Positions 19,791 to 30,616 of a DNA stretch of 64,000 nt are shown here, in pieces (the first letter of the stretch is position 1; the number at the start of each line of letters is the position of its first letter). The notes beneath the pieces were generated by a model. It had not been told where the DNA came from. It saw only the letters and a program-made list of their open reading frames with translations, and made no database searches. Made by a program: the position numbers and the translations under genes. The DNA comes from Trifolium pratense (lineage: Eukaryota > Streptophyta > Magnoliopsida > Fabales > Fabaceae), in NCBI RefSeq assembly GCF_020283565.1, contig NC_060060.1, positions 30,752,001 to 30,816,000 of the forward strand, read 5' to 3'.

Positions 19791-20079
19791 CTTTTTAATT
19801 GTAAGTAATGGCAAGGCCATTAATATACCCTCCAGCATTGTTAGATTTGTAATCCATCCATCCATCCCACAAAGATTAAAACCCAGGAGCTAGGAAACAA
19901 AACCAACCCCCATTAATTTTTCTTCACTTTCCAAAACACAACACAATAATCAATCAGATTCACTCTCCCTTTTCTCTCCTACTACCTCACGCATGTAACG
20001 ACCCAATTTTCAAATTATTAGTTTTTGTGTGTTAAAATATTTTATTGACGTGACATTTTAATTAAGTTAAAATATATTG

Positions 20080-20170
20080 TGGTTGTATTATGGATTTCAG
20101 CGCCGCCGGAGTCGTTATAGAAACTATCTACATAGTCATATACATCGTATATGCCCCTGCACCTGTTCGG
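20080..20170 (+). pseudogene. SWEET exon fragment with internal deletion
   Basis: Near-copy of part of the SWEET exon at 20823-21033: 'ttgtattatggatttcagc' followed directly by the 'gccgccggagtcgttatag' part, with about 30 bp between them missing. Reading gives WLYYGFQ then AAGVVIETIYIVIYIVYAPA. It ends at an equivalent donor site. Confidence 0.8.
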
Positions 20171-20365
20171 GTATATACACATTTATATTTATAAATTCTA
20201 GTTTATTTAAAAATTATTTGTACATTCTAAGTTTGTTACATTTGGTAAAAGGAAAGTGAAAGCAACCAACCAACCAAAAATAACTAGAGATTACATTTGC
20301 TGAGTAGAAAAAGTAGCCACTATTAGAGCAAATAAGATATAATTATTTACTTTATTTATTTTAAC

Positions 20366-20424
20366 ACACGCGCACGCGAGTGCACGCACGCACGCGAGTG
20401 CACGCACGCGCACGCACACGTGAG
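20366..20424. repeat. (CACG)-rich block, copy 1 of 3
   Basis: Alternating 'gcacgcacgcgagtgcacg' sequence ending 'cacacgtgagtagcca'. The same terminus recurs at about 22070-22119 and 22589-22622, the last two preceded by 'cacagccaaattctagat'. The blocks mark edges of duplicated segments around the SWEET/protease mosaic. Confidence 0.75.
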
Positions 20425-20448
20425 TAGCCAAATTAACAATAGAATAGA

Positions 20449-20532
20449 ATCTCTATTTCATTCCGCCCCGTTCCACTCCATTCTGTTATATTTCGCTCCG
20501 CTCCATTTTGTTCCATCAATCCAAACGGAGCC
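20449..20532. mobile_element. Partial MITE related to 36246-36428
   Basis: The right part 'tccatcaatccaaacggagcc' and the 'attccgc...cattcc' body match the MITE at 36246-36428, and it is followed by TTA. The left terminal repeat is missing. Confidence 0.6.
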
Positions 20533-20692
20533 TTAAAATTTAGGAATGAAGTCAGACTAGATTAGATAGAAAACTCAAACTCTATTTTTTAAGTTTATAT
20601 CTTATAATAGTCCCTATTCTTTTGTCCTTCTTTTGTCATGTTTTCGTTTATGTTACTAAATACTGTATTAATATACTACTTTTATTGTGCAG

Positions 20693-21497
20693 CGAATCTC
20701 ATTTCTTTTTCCATATTCCTGGCTCCGGCGTAAGTAACAACGACATTTTTTTGTTAATAAACTATTTTTATTAATAATAGTTCCATTAGTAATTTTATCT
20801 TGACGTGAATAAATTATTGCAGTGCCACTTTTCTCCGTATTCATAGGAGGAGGAGTGACGCGAACATCCCGTCACTACCATACTTGGTAGGATTGTTCGG
20901 ATGTATCTTATGGCTTTATTATGGATTTCAGCAGCCATATGACATGCTGATTATATCCATAAATGCCGCTGGAGCCGTTATAGAGACTATTTACATAGTC
21001 ATCTATATTATATATGCCCCCGCACCTGCTCGGGTAATACACCTTTATATCTATCAATTCTAGCTTATTTAAAAATTATTTGTACTTCTAAGTTTGTTTC
21101 TAATTTTTTTTTAATTACAGCGATTCACGATCATATTGCTCATCGCAATGATCGTTGGATTATTTGCACCGATCTTCTTAGCTATACAATTTTTTGTAGC
21201 TAAGAAGAATCATGTCACCGTACTCGGATGGATCTGTACATCCGTTTCGATTGCTGTTTTCGCGGCACCTCTTAGCGCCGTGGTAAGTTAATAATTTAAT
21301 ATCCAAAATTTCCTATTATTATTATTATTATTATTATTATTTAAATCGTTAATTTGTTGTATGTTTTATCAATATTATGTGTGTAGATACATGTAGTTCG
21401 TACGAGGAGAGTGGAGTCCATGCCGATAGCTCTTATTGGCTGTCTCATTGTCAGTGCCGGAGCGTGGCTTATCTATGGTTTTCTCTTGAAGAATATT
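20693..21497 (+). pseudogene. SWEET sugar transporter pseudogene, truncated at both ends
   Basis: SWEETs are seven-helix membrane uniporters of two MtN3/saliva domains. Exons: 20693-20729 (37 bp, the usual size of SWEET exon 2; ISFSIFLAP), 20823-21033 (TFLRIHRRRS to LPYLVGLFGCILWLYYGFQQ to VIETIYIVIYIIYAPAPAR), 21121-21282 (LLIAMIVGLFAPIFL to VLGWICTSVSIAVFAAPLS), and from 21387 (VVRTRRVESMPIALIG to WLIYGFLLKN). The introns keep phase and no internal stop is seen, but exon 1 with the start Met is absent and the final exon stops after LLKN at about 21497. There it joins an unrelated protease fragment. The missing termini argue for a pseudogene. Confidence 0.85.
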
Positions 21498-21519
21498 TTT
21501 TTTGACACATTTATTTATT

Positions 21520-22072
21520 TATTTATTTATTAATTCTTTAATCACAGCCCTTCTCTCATTTTCCTGCTCATCACAATTCATCTTGCCAATTCAAAAAGAT
21601 CCATTAACCAAACTTTTCTACACTTCACTTAGCATAGGAACACCTCAACACAATTTCAATCTAGTCATTGATCTTGGAGGACCAATCTTATGGTATGATT
21701 GCAACAAAACCTACAACTCATCAACCTACACTCCCCTCTCTTGTGACTCCAAACTCTGTCCTAATGATGCTGGATGCACTAGCTGTGATGGCCCTTTGAA
21801 ACCAGGTTGCACAAACAATACATGTGGTGCTAACATAATCAATACATTAGCAAATTCTATATTTTCAGGTGACACTGGCAATGATGTTATGTTCATATCA
21901 CATTCAAAAATCTCAGGCCTATTTTCTGGATGCACTAATTTAGATGCATTTTCTGATAATGAACCTCTTAAAGGCTTACCAAAAACTAGTAAAGGTAGAC
22001 ACTTTTCCTTTATACTCTGGGGAACTAGCACCGGGATCTTCAATCACAGCCAAATTCTAGATTTGCAGCGAG
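21520..22072 (+). pseudogene. Basic-7S-globulin/xylanase-inhibitor-like aspartyl protease fragment
   Basis: Reading frame with a secretion-signal-like start (LITALLSFSCSS), 'FILPIQKDPLTKLFYTSLSI', 'FNLVIDLGGPILWYDCN' and many cysteines (SCDSKLCPND, CTSCDGPLKPGCTNNTCG). This matches the N-terminal third of plant basic 7S globulin, EDGP or TAXI-type pepsin-fold proteins, in which the first catalytic motif is DLGG rather than DTGS. There is no ATG in frame (the frame opens in SWEET-derived sequence), and it ends in a (CACG)n block at about 22072. Truncated at both ends. Confidence 0.8.
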
Positions 22073-22256
22073 TGCATGCACGCACGCACGCACGCACGCG
22101 CACGCACACGTGAGTAGCCACTTATTTACTTTATTTTAATGTCATTTTTGTTTGGAAGCATTAACAAATTTTCAGTTCTTCCAAGTAAAATTTACCCATG
22201 ATAATTATAAGATAGTATTTTTTTTTTAAAATATTGTTTTGAATCCATTATATGTA

Positions 22257-22526
22257 GTTTCCTTTATGTTATCAATGACACGAACCTAGAACTGAAAGGA
22301 ACGTTGGAAAGGGCGAAACTGAGCGGAGATCAACAGTATAACAGCGTAACAGTAGAGAGAGAGAGGTAAGCTTCATTGTTAGTAAGCTTGAAAATTCATT
22401 CCCCTTCATTGTTAGTTTCCTTTATGTTATCAATGACACGAACCTAGAACTGAAAGGAACGATGGAAAGGGCGAAACTGAGCGGAGATCAACAGTGTAAC
22501 AGCGTAACAGTAGAGAGAGAGAGAGA
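22257..22526 (+). repeat. Direct repeat, two about 110-bp copies
   Basis: 'gtttcctttatgttatcaat' through 'agcgtaacagtagagagaga' occurs at about 22257-22365 and 22417-22525, separated by about 50 bp, with two base differences noticed. The second copy has a longer (GA)n end. Confidence 0.9.
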
Positions 22527-22588
22527 GAGAGCGCTATCAAAGAATGAGGTGAGAGAGTGCTATCACAGCCAAATTCTAGATCTGCTGC

Positions 22589-22622
22589 GAGTGCACGCAC
22601 GCGCACGCACACGTGAGTTGCC
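22589..22622. repeat. (CACG)-rich block, copy 3
   Basis: 'gagtgcacgcacgcgcacgc' ending 'cacacgtgagttgcca', preceded by 'cacagccaaattctagatctg', the same context as the block after the protease fragment (22040-22119). The 22040-22620 interval thus starts and ends with the same about 80-bp sequence. Confidence 0.8.
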
Positions 22623-22942
22623 ATTAAAATAAATTAGGTGGCTATTAATTGTATTGGAAGGATTAATACTACAAGGGGGAATATTATTTGCCATTAAAAA
22701 AAAAATACTACAATGTATCAAAAATACAAAAAATATTATCAAAGGGGAATAAATGTGTATCAGATATGAAGTAGAAGATATGAGAAGTAGTTTAGACGGA
22801 ATTAATTGCATTATTGGAATTTGAAATATTGCAAGGTGTTAATATTGACAATTAATTAGTTATTAATTAATTAGAAAAATATAGGCTGAAGATTTAGGCG
22901 GACTATTATGGAAGTTTAGGAGGGAAAATGTTTTGTGTTTTT

Positions 22943-22947
<5 letters not shown>

Positions 22948-23027
<80 letters not shown>
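22948..23027. repeat. (TA)n microsatellite
   Basis: About 40 TA dinucleotides. It ends close to the start of metacaspase fragment d. M2 intron 1 also carries an (AT)n run at about 27497-27535, at the corresponding side of the gene. Confidence 0.95.
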
Positions 23028-23030
<3 letters not shown>

Positions 23031-23062
23031 AGAGATATATTGACTCCAAGAGTAACTAAAAG

Positions 23063-23331
23063 AGCCCCCTCTTGTTACCATATGGAGAAGGAGGTGCCAT
23101 TGAATGTTGTGGGGCCATCAGTGTCTGTGGCCAAGACGGACGTCTCCCATAGGCGGGAGGAAGAGGTGCGTTGTTGTTGACAAAAGGGTAATTGGGTTGC
23201 TAGGAGAAACCTCGAGAGTTGCAACCAGAACATATCATAGTTATGGAAGTGGCATAGCCATACTCTTCTAGTTCTATTGGCACTGGTATTGCCCTGCCAC
23301 ACTTGCTGCATCTTGCTCTTCTGGTTGCCAT
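23063..23331 (-). pseudogene. Metacaspase exon 1 fragment (copy d), LSD1 finger with premature stop
   Basis: Reverse-strand copy of M2 exon 1 (27755-28021), starting at the same ATG (complement of 23329-23331). It encodes MATRRARCSKCGRAIPV and the CSGCNSRGFS end of the LSD1-type zinc finger, then a TAG where M2 has CAG (Gln). It breaks off at about 23063 after the YGNKR region. The 5' flank continues to about 23630 and matches that of M2, so promoter and first exon were copied together. Confidence 0.9.
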
Positions 23332-23421
23332 CTTTTGGAGTTTTGCAGAATGTTTTATTTAAGCCAAATCAGTGAAGAAGGAATTTATATCTTAAGAATG
23401 AACTGAGAAATGTGTTGGTGA

Positions 23422-23452
<31 letters not shown>

Positions 23453-23639
23453 GCTTCAGTCGGAGGTGTGTCCATTAAATCAAGTGTGTTAGAACCTTTA
23501 TGGGATGTGACATTATGGACATATAGAATCACATTCTATTTGTCTTTTCTAGTTGACAAGGAATTGTATCAAAACCAATGGATATTTACCAAATTTTCAA
23601 AATATGCTTTCTATCTCATATTCACTAGTTGATTGCTTT

Positions 23640-24427
23640 TTTGTTTTTTATTTATAAAGGCACTAATTGATTGCTGAGATGAAGATGACAGAATGATGGC
23701 ATTGGAGAATAATGTTTATGATGATATGGCTTAGTATTAGAATTTTTATTTTGACTCACAGCAGCATAAGAGTTTTGTTGCTTGTAATATTTGGTTTTCT
23801 ATGACTATGACCTGTTACAGTGTGAGAGAGATTAAAGGCTTAGGCCAAAACCTAAACATGCTACCTGAAACAACCACTTTTATCAGTTGTTGTTCCTTCA
23901 ATTTATAAAGGAGTTGCCTCATGTGTTTATTTTTCTCGTAAATCCTATTTGATTTGATATTTTCAGATTTCCTACATTTTCCTTTTAACATATTTGTTTT
24001 TATTTTTACCCTTTAAACCTGCTTGGGGTAACAAAATGTTATTGAACAATTTTTATGAGCATCCTTTATTGACATTATTTATTTGGCTTAGTACTAACAT
24101 GTTTGGCTGCTGAATTTTGAAAGAATGAACATTCTTATATTCAAGATGTAAAAGGGTTGTTAGATATAAAATCATTTGTGTGCTTTTATTTAGGTGCTTA
24201 GGCTTTTGAGATGGTTGATTCTTGTCATGCATGGTTTGAAGTTTACCATCTAGTCTACAGTTTCAACCCTTATTGCCTTCATTTTCATTCTTCTGTACCC
24301 GTCTGTACTTAATATCCTATAACAGTATGGATTGGATCTGTTACATTGTCAACTTCCCCTAGAACATATTCATTGTGATTGCTCTTATCCTCGTTGATAA
24401 TGTTTTACAACAACTTTATAATGCATT
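23640..24427. other. Intergenic stretch between metacaspase fragments
   Basis: AT-rich, with no supported coding exon or element end recognised. Confidence 0.5.
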
Positions 24428-24842
24428 CACTAATTCATCTTCGTAGCTTCTCGGAAAAAGATTGTATTTATCTCAGCAAAGAACAAGCAAACACCGAACC
24501 AAAAATCAACAATGTAATTTACATAACTCATTCACTTCCTCAATGAATCATATACACATAAATCAGAGAGTAGTTTATTGTCAAAAGTGTCTTAATCTAC
24601 ATCAATGTTTAGGAACAGCTAGTGGTTGGACAGCACAAGTGAGTCGGTACATAGTATACATCCAATCCAAGTACTTTCCTTATTCCCAACTGGACGTTAG
24701 TCTTTTTCTATTCTTGCGCCCATTTTATTTAACAATACTGTTATGTATGTGTCAGATTATAAACAACTTGGTAGAAATATCAAACTTCTCAGAAGACGAC
24801 AATTGCGGCTCCTGCAAAAAACACATTTAAATCAACTTCATG
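24428..24842 (-). pseudogene. Metacaspase 3' end fragment (copy e), inverted relative to M1
   Basis: Reverse complement of about 2871-3270: last exon (complement of 'gagccgcaattgtcgtcttc', about 24792-24811), termination region and about 300 bp of 3' flank, with very few differences. No upstream exons accompany it. Transcription from either side would yield RNA antisense to M1. Confidence 0.9.
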
Positions 24843-25464
24843 TAAGAGTTAGTAGGACTAAAATGTAGGTTAAGAATATGTTAAGTTTAAATGGGGGATT
24901 ATCACTTATCAGCACCTTGGTTAAGAATATGTTTGTTGTAGTATTATTATCATAAGTGGCTGGGAGTTTAGTGATGTTATTGGAATTGGAAGTATTATTA
25001 TTATTGTCCTATATACTAAACAAGGAAGTGTAAATTTAAACATGTTTGGCATATTAACAAACAGCTGTGACATGGTCTGGTTGATAGTTGTGCTATATTT
25101 TCTATGCACACAATTTAGCTTCATACATCTTTAACTTTAAGGATTTAAGGATATATAAGGCTCAATTGGGTGTTCACAATGCATATCAAAGTATATTATT
25201 TATTTGATCAAAATTCAATCTAAGGGCTCCAATGCAGTGATTGCATGACTGTAAAATGCTTTGACTGCATGGAATCCAGGTCCGAGGCAGAGTGTACTGC
25301 ACACATGAGTTATGACAGTAGCAGTCTGCAAAATACCAACAGTTTGGTTCACGAGAATCGTCTAAAAGTTCAAATCTACTTGACGAGTGCAAACTGCTAC
25401 TGCAAACAGTATTTGAATATAAACTAATACTCCCTCCGGTCCTAATTATAAGAAAAGATTCACT

Positions 25465-25660
25465 TTTTAGATACATCAAAGAAGAAGGAGAAGAAGAGTA
25501 ATTTGATGTTTAATTTTTAGGGATTATGAAATGTTTTAGTTTTTGTTATTACGTGAAGAGAAAATAACATATATGTGTGCAATTTTATGTTATTTTAGTT
25601 TTTAGCATGTACTTGGAAAACAAAGTTTCATGGCGATAACTCATGTTAGACCAGAAGCTG
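25465..25660. repeat. Segment present inverted at about 30165-30300 and 30900-30970
   Basis: 'gagtaatttgatgtttaatt' and 'ttttagggattatgaaat' appear as reverse complement at 30260-30290, and 'tagcatgtacttggaaaaca' with 'actcatgttagaccaga' appears inverted near 30905-30965. It begins with a 'tactccctccggtcctaatt' motif (about 25429) typical of the ends of plant DNA elements, so a MITE may be involved. Confidence 0.7.
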
Positions 25661-25858
25661 CGTGTTCATTACCGTACCACTGGCACTGCGTTTCCAAACA
25701 CATGTTTAGTCATGGATATCTCTTTTGGAATATTGATGTGCTCCTTAGATGTGTTTTAACCAAGTTTAACATCTTGTTTGTTTTGAGAAAACTGTGATTT
25801 GAAAGAGGAGAATTGGGTCAAGAGTTCTCAAAAGGAAGATATTTAGGTAGAAATTACC

Positions 25859-25977
25859 TTGCTTCAAACTTGATTATAACACCCCAAAATGTTGTTTTAC
25901 TAATTAAAAAGTCTAATGCAATGGTTTTTGTTTAAGTAAAACAACATTTTGGGGTGTTATAATCAAGTTTGAAGCAA
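25859..25977. repeat. Perfect 43-bp inverted repeat with 33-nt loop
   Basis: Left arm 25859-25901 and right arm 25935-25977 are exact reverse complements (43 of 43), including 'ataacaccccaaaatgttgt'. Transcribed RNA would form a long perfect hairpin. It lies about 185 bp beyond the stop codon of M2, on its 3' side. Confidence 0.95.
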
Positions 25978-26161
25978 AATACTCTAATGAAAATAGATGA
26001 GATTGTAATTCATGAGATGTAACATAAAAGCATTGATGAAATTGCAGAGCTAGCTCAGTCTTCAAATTTACAAATCAACATATATTGACATATTTTATTT
26101 CCTACAAACAAGACCAACATGTCTATTCATTTTATTTTCAATGCCCACTCCCAGTTATCTT

Positions 26162-27492
26162 TCACATTGCAATATACTTTGAATAAATATCAAATTTCTC
26201 AGAACTCGACAGTTGTGGCTCCTGCAAACAAAATCCATTTTGAATCAGCTTATAGGTTAATATTATAGTAATGATGATATCAATATGTTTGTAGTAGAAC
26301 TGATGTAATACATGAGCATACTGCTGCCGATTCTCAATGACATGCTCTTGATAATCCGGACCAAACTTTTCTCTAACCCCGTGGATGGTAAAACGCATGC
26401 CATTTAGCAATTGACCATAAGTTAGGTTACGTCCAACTTTCATGGCTTGGATGAAACTGTAAGTCAAGGCACCAGCACTTTCCATACCACTAAAGGCCTA
26501 ATATAAACCAATCAAAGCCTTGGATGAGAGGAAAGTTACATTCTCTAGTTGACAAAAATCAATGGCAGGAGAAAAGGTATGCATCACCATTACTAATACT
26601 AAGTTTACTAACCGATGTATCTGCTGCACTTCCATCATCATCACAAGCTGAAATGCAAACTGCTAGCCCACCTCTCGTGCCTTTGTAGCCAGCTCTGGGG
26701 TGTCTGTGATCTTCCCATCCATAATAACCTTTTCTGTTTAGCTCAAAAGAAACAAAACCATATCAAGGTTTATTAGTGTCTGTTTATTTTGAGCAAACGT
26801 TTTCTGTCATGTTTTTATTCTTAATAACAAAACTGTCATCTTATTTTCAATCTATTTCAAACATTTGTATATGAAATCTTTTGTAGTTAATGCTTCATGG
26901 CAACATATCTAGATAAACTAACCTGTTAATCCTGCACATAAATGGTAAATCGAGAACTGTCCCACTAAAGCATGTATCGATGACAGCATGAAGTTTGGCA
27001 CCATGAGGTAGAGGCCTAACAATTGTAGCGTTGATTTCATCGTCGAGTATCTTCCCCTCACTCTCATAATCAACAGGGCATATAGCTTCATCATACCCAT
27101 CAACCTCATCCATGCTATGGTCCACTTCCCTTGATCCATGTCCTGAGAAGTGAAGCACCAATGAATCCCCTGGTTGACAGCCTTCAACCAACCACCTCAT
27201 TGCCATTCGCATGTTATATTTTGTTGGGATTCTCATCGGATTTCTCTCCCCTGGTTCATCTGCAGGTCAAATTTCTATGTTATTATATAGAAATATAGAT
27301 AGAATAGAACAAAAGGATTTAGATTGAGGCCATTTTTGGCTATTAGCTTTAGACCTTATCTTATTGGCTAGTTAAACCATAATAGTTACCATCTTATAGG
27401 AAATTAGCATCTAAATTATGACAAGATTACTTTGCAGGTGCATATGAAATATGAAACATGTAATGTAACGCTAAAAAAGGACGGCCAAATCT

Positions 27493-27538
<46 letters not shown>

Positions 27539-28021
27539 TCTTATCCTCACTAGAAGAGATGCAATTTCAATCATTAACTTTATTATTATGTCATATAAAA
27601 GAGCTAGGTAGTTAATAATAATACCTGTGAGCATGCGAATGGAATCAGCAGGGAAACCCATGTTTTGAGTGAGAAAGTATTTCATGTTGTGAACATCATT
27701 GAGAGAACCTTTAAGACTGTTAGCATGATTACTATAACTAATACCAAATAAGACAGCCCTCTTGTTACCATATGGAGAAGGAGGTGCCATTGAATGTTGC
27801 GGGGCCATCAGTGTTTGTGGCCAAGACTGACGTCTCCCATAGGCGGGAGGAGGAGGTACGTTGTTGTTGACAAAAGGGTAATTGGGTTGCTGGGAGAAAC
27901 CTCGAGAGTTGCAACCAGAACATATCATAGTTATGGAAGTGGCATAGCCATACTCTTCTAGTTCTATTGGCACTAGTATTGCCCTGCCACACTTGCTGCA
28001 TCTTGCTCTTCTGGTTGCCAT
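26162..28021 (-). CDS. Type I metacaspase M2, apparently intact
   Basis: Cysteine protease of the caspase fold, cleaving after basic residues; type I plant metacaspases act in programmed cell death and protein quality control. Exons 28021-27625, 27259-26923, 26733-26613, 26497-26312 and 26221-26162 join in frame to 366 aa. The N-terminus carries an LSD1-type C2C2 zinc finger (CSKCGRAI then CSGCNSRG), then a Pro/Gln-rich linker. The p20 domain holds the catalytic His (LHFSGHGSR) and catalytic Cys (DTCFSGT), plus DEVDGYDEAICPVDYE. The C-terminal p10-like part ends EPQLSSSEKFDIYSK. All five exons match M1 in phase. Intron 1 holds an (AT)n run at 27497-27535, and a perfect hairpin lies downstream at 25859-25977. 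Confidence 0.9.
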
Positions 28022-28290
28022 CTTTTGGAGTTTTGGAGAATATTTTATTTAAGCCAAATCAGTGAAGTAGGAATTTATATTTTAAGAATGATGATGATGA
28101 TCTTCAGTTGGAGGTGTGTCCATTAAATCAAGTGTGTTGGAATCTTTATGGGATGTAACAATATGGACATATAGAATCACATTCTATTTGTCTTTTCTAG
28201 TGGACAAGGAATTGTATCAAAACCAATGGATATTTACCAAATTTTCAAAATATGCTTTCTATCACATATTCACTAGTTGATTGTTTTTTA
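28022..28290 (-). promoter_or_regulatory. 5' flank of metacaspase M2, duplicated elsewhere
   Basis: Upstream sequence of M2, also found upstream of fragment d (23332-23630) and inverted at 5420-5625. It contains 'tcattcttaaaatataaatt' on the coding strand and an (ATG)n run whose length differs among copies (longest at about 23427-23450). No TATA box was assigned. Confidence 0.5.
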
Positions 28291-28372
28291 TTTATAAAGT
28301 CACTAATTGATTGCTGAGATGAAGATGACAGAGAAATCAGGCAAGGATGTTTCTTATCATGTGAATTGGGCT

Positions 28373-29692
28373 TTAAGTTGGGCTCAAAGCATCTTCATTC
28401 AAAATATTTTTTGTGCATTTTTTATAAGTTTCCTTCCACATGTTTAGGGAACTCATGATCGTATCATTCTCTCCCTCTTCAAGAGGATTTGTCCTCAAAT
28501 CCAAACCTGCATAAATAACTAAGGGATTAATAAAAAAAATTCTCTCTTTTGGATATTCCCTTTCTTTTTGCAAATTGAATTTTTTTTCTTCAATTTTCTC
28601 AAAGTTGTCATCTTTTTCAACCTCCTCGTTTATTTTTCTCTCATAAATTTCCTTCGCTTCACATTCATTTTTCTTTTCTTCTTTTCTCTCAATAATTTCT
28701 TTCTCCGCCACTTCTATAACATTATATTTTCTCTCACAATTTCCCATCTTGTCTACTTCATTTTCTTTACTTCTCTCAAGATTGGAATTTCTATTTTCTT
28801 CGCTATCTTCTCTTTGAGATAAAGACTCAAGAGTACAAGAAGTAAAATAAACATTATTAGAAGGAATGATGACATTTTCGGTAGCCACAAAAACGCTCTC
28901 AATTTCTTTTTCAATAATCTCTTCTTTTTTTTTTCACTCTTAGGAATGATGACATTTTCTATAGCCACAAAAATGTTCTCAATTTCTTTTTCAACAATTT
29001 CTTCTCCCTTCACCTCACTTTCATGTTTCTCCTTGCTCTCTTGTTTTCTTTTCTCTCTACCATTCTCTTTATTTTGGAAGTTATCCCAAAATACTTCAAA
29101 ATTTGCAATATGTTTTTTCATTTGTTCCTCACTTTTCATTCTTCTATCTTTTCTCTCCTTTTCTCTATCACTTTTTTCATAATTTTTTCTATACAAATCT
29201 CTTATGATAGTGACTTGGAACAAACCTTTTCCTCATCACAATTTTCATCTCATTCCATGTATTGATTTGCCTCTCCCCATTTCTCCTCCTACTAGTCACA
29301 AGTTGATCCCACCAAATACTAGCATAACCAGTTAATTCAACAACAGCTAGTTTAATTTTTTTTTTCTCTTCAGAATAGTTATGACAATCAAATACTTCAA
29401 TCTTTCTCTCCCACTCTAAATATAGTTCAACTTCAGGGTCATTCTTACCTTTACCTTTGAATGATGGAATTGTCATCTTAACGCTTCCTACATGGCTATC
29501 TCTTCTTGATTCAACTCTTCGCCTCCTTTCATTACTTCTTCTATCGGTATACTCCTCTTCCTCTGAACTTGGATGTCTTCGACTATTAGTTCGGCTCAAT
29601 TGTTGAAAGCTATCCATTCTCGTGTTTAAAGCTTGGAGTTGTTGGGTGACAGCCGCCGCAAACGATTTAAGATCAAATTCATTGTCTTCCAT
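28373..29692 (-). pseudogene. Ty3/gypsy Gag plus 3' terminal region, pol deleted
   Basis: Gag starts at 29692 ([18 protein letters not shown]) and has the retrotransposon-gag core '[20 protein letters not shown]', '[19 protein letters not shown]' and '[10 protein letters not shown]'. The frame breaks at about 29190. Lysine/glutamate-rich, low-complexity frames follow to 28373, ending in 'DLRTNPLEEGENDTIM', a motif normally found at the very end of gypsy polyproteins. Protease, RT, RNase H and integrase are absent. The 'gttctcaatttctttttcaa' segment is duplicated (about 28896 and 28976). Confidence 0.8.
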
Positions 29693-29819
29693 GATGAATT
29701 GAAAAAAAAGAATCAATCTTGACAAACAACCATAAAAATTGAAACTTGTGATAACTTTTTTTTCCTCCTCTTTTATTTTTTTTTCACTGTATCTTTTTTT
29801 GCTCTCCTTTTTTTTTTCA

Positions 29820-30300
29820 CCTTCCACATATCACAAAATTTGAAAAGAAAAGGGTTTCTCCAAAAAGCCACATTACCAACAATATCAAATGGACATCTAA
29901 AAGAACAAAAAACTACAATTCTACAAAAGAGAAAAAGTTATGCAGGGACTTACTTACAGGTGAAAGTCTGAAACCAAGACTAAGTAAACAGAGGAATCAA
30001 AGAAACCAACACACGATGAAGTAAATGGCCACATAAACTAACCGACCAATATCCATAGTTAAATAAATAAAAATCAGCATAAAATGAGTTGCTTGTTATT
30101 TTTTATTCAGCAGAGAATTATTTCCCAAAGACTCCTATAACCTGTTAAGAAACAATACAAACAAAAACTAAAATAACATAAAAATCGCACACTTCACATA
30201 TATGTTCTTTATTCTTCACATAGTAACAAAAACTAAAGCAACCTTATCATAATCCCTAAAAATTAAACATCAAATTACTCTTCTTCATCTTTGATGTGGA
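29820..30300. repeat. Inverted copies of 3340-3560 and of 25465-25600
   Basis: From 29820 to 30160 the sequence is the reverse complement of about 3340-3560, extended by an inserted segment; from 30165 to 30300 it is the reverse complement of about 25465-25600. It lies upstream of the gypsy Gag remnant. No coding content. Confidence 0.75.
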
Positions 30301-30616
30301 CGGAAATGCTTGCACATATAACGAAAGATCTCACCAAGTGAAAGGGGAAAAGAAATAAACAAAGATGGATTTGGAGAAGGAGATGGTGAAGAAGGCGCCA
30401 CAATCATAAGATTGATAAGCCAAGAGGATTCGCCACAATGGTAAGGATGCCATTGATAAGAATCTAAAAGTGGAGACCTAGCTCACTCACATTTCTCATG
30501 AGAGAAAATTCTACTTCAATTCAAATTTGTTTTCAAATAAGATTACAAATATTTATTTAAAGCAAAACCCTAAATCTACATGGACCATAAGCTATGTTGC
30601 TCGGGTGCGGGTACTA

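Noticed and set aside
20077..20259. Complete small protein starting MWLYYGFQ
   Set aside because: It is a deleted SWEET exon read into its intron, with a frame change after the deletion.
22935..23180. Open frame starting in Ile/Tyr repeats
   Set aside because: It is a translation of the (TA)n microsatellite running into antisense of a metacaspase fragment.
24462..24830. 122-residue plus-strand open frame
   Set aside because: It is antisense to the inverted copy of the metacaspase 3' end; the same frame appears antisense to M1 and has no independent support.
27765..28001. 78-residue frame on the minus strand, also found at 23075-23311
   Set aside because: Shifted frame within M2 exon 1; conservation between the two copies reflects the duplicated DNA.
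28568..29265. Phe/Leu/Ser-rich frames on the plus strand resembling membrane proteins
   Set aside because: They are the antisense of Lys/Glu-rich frames in a gypsy remnant.
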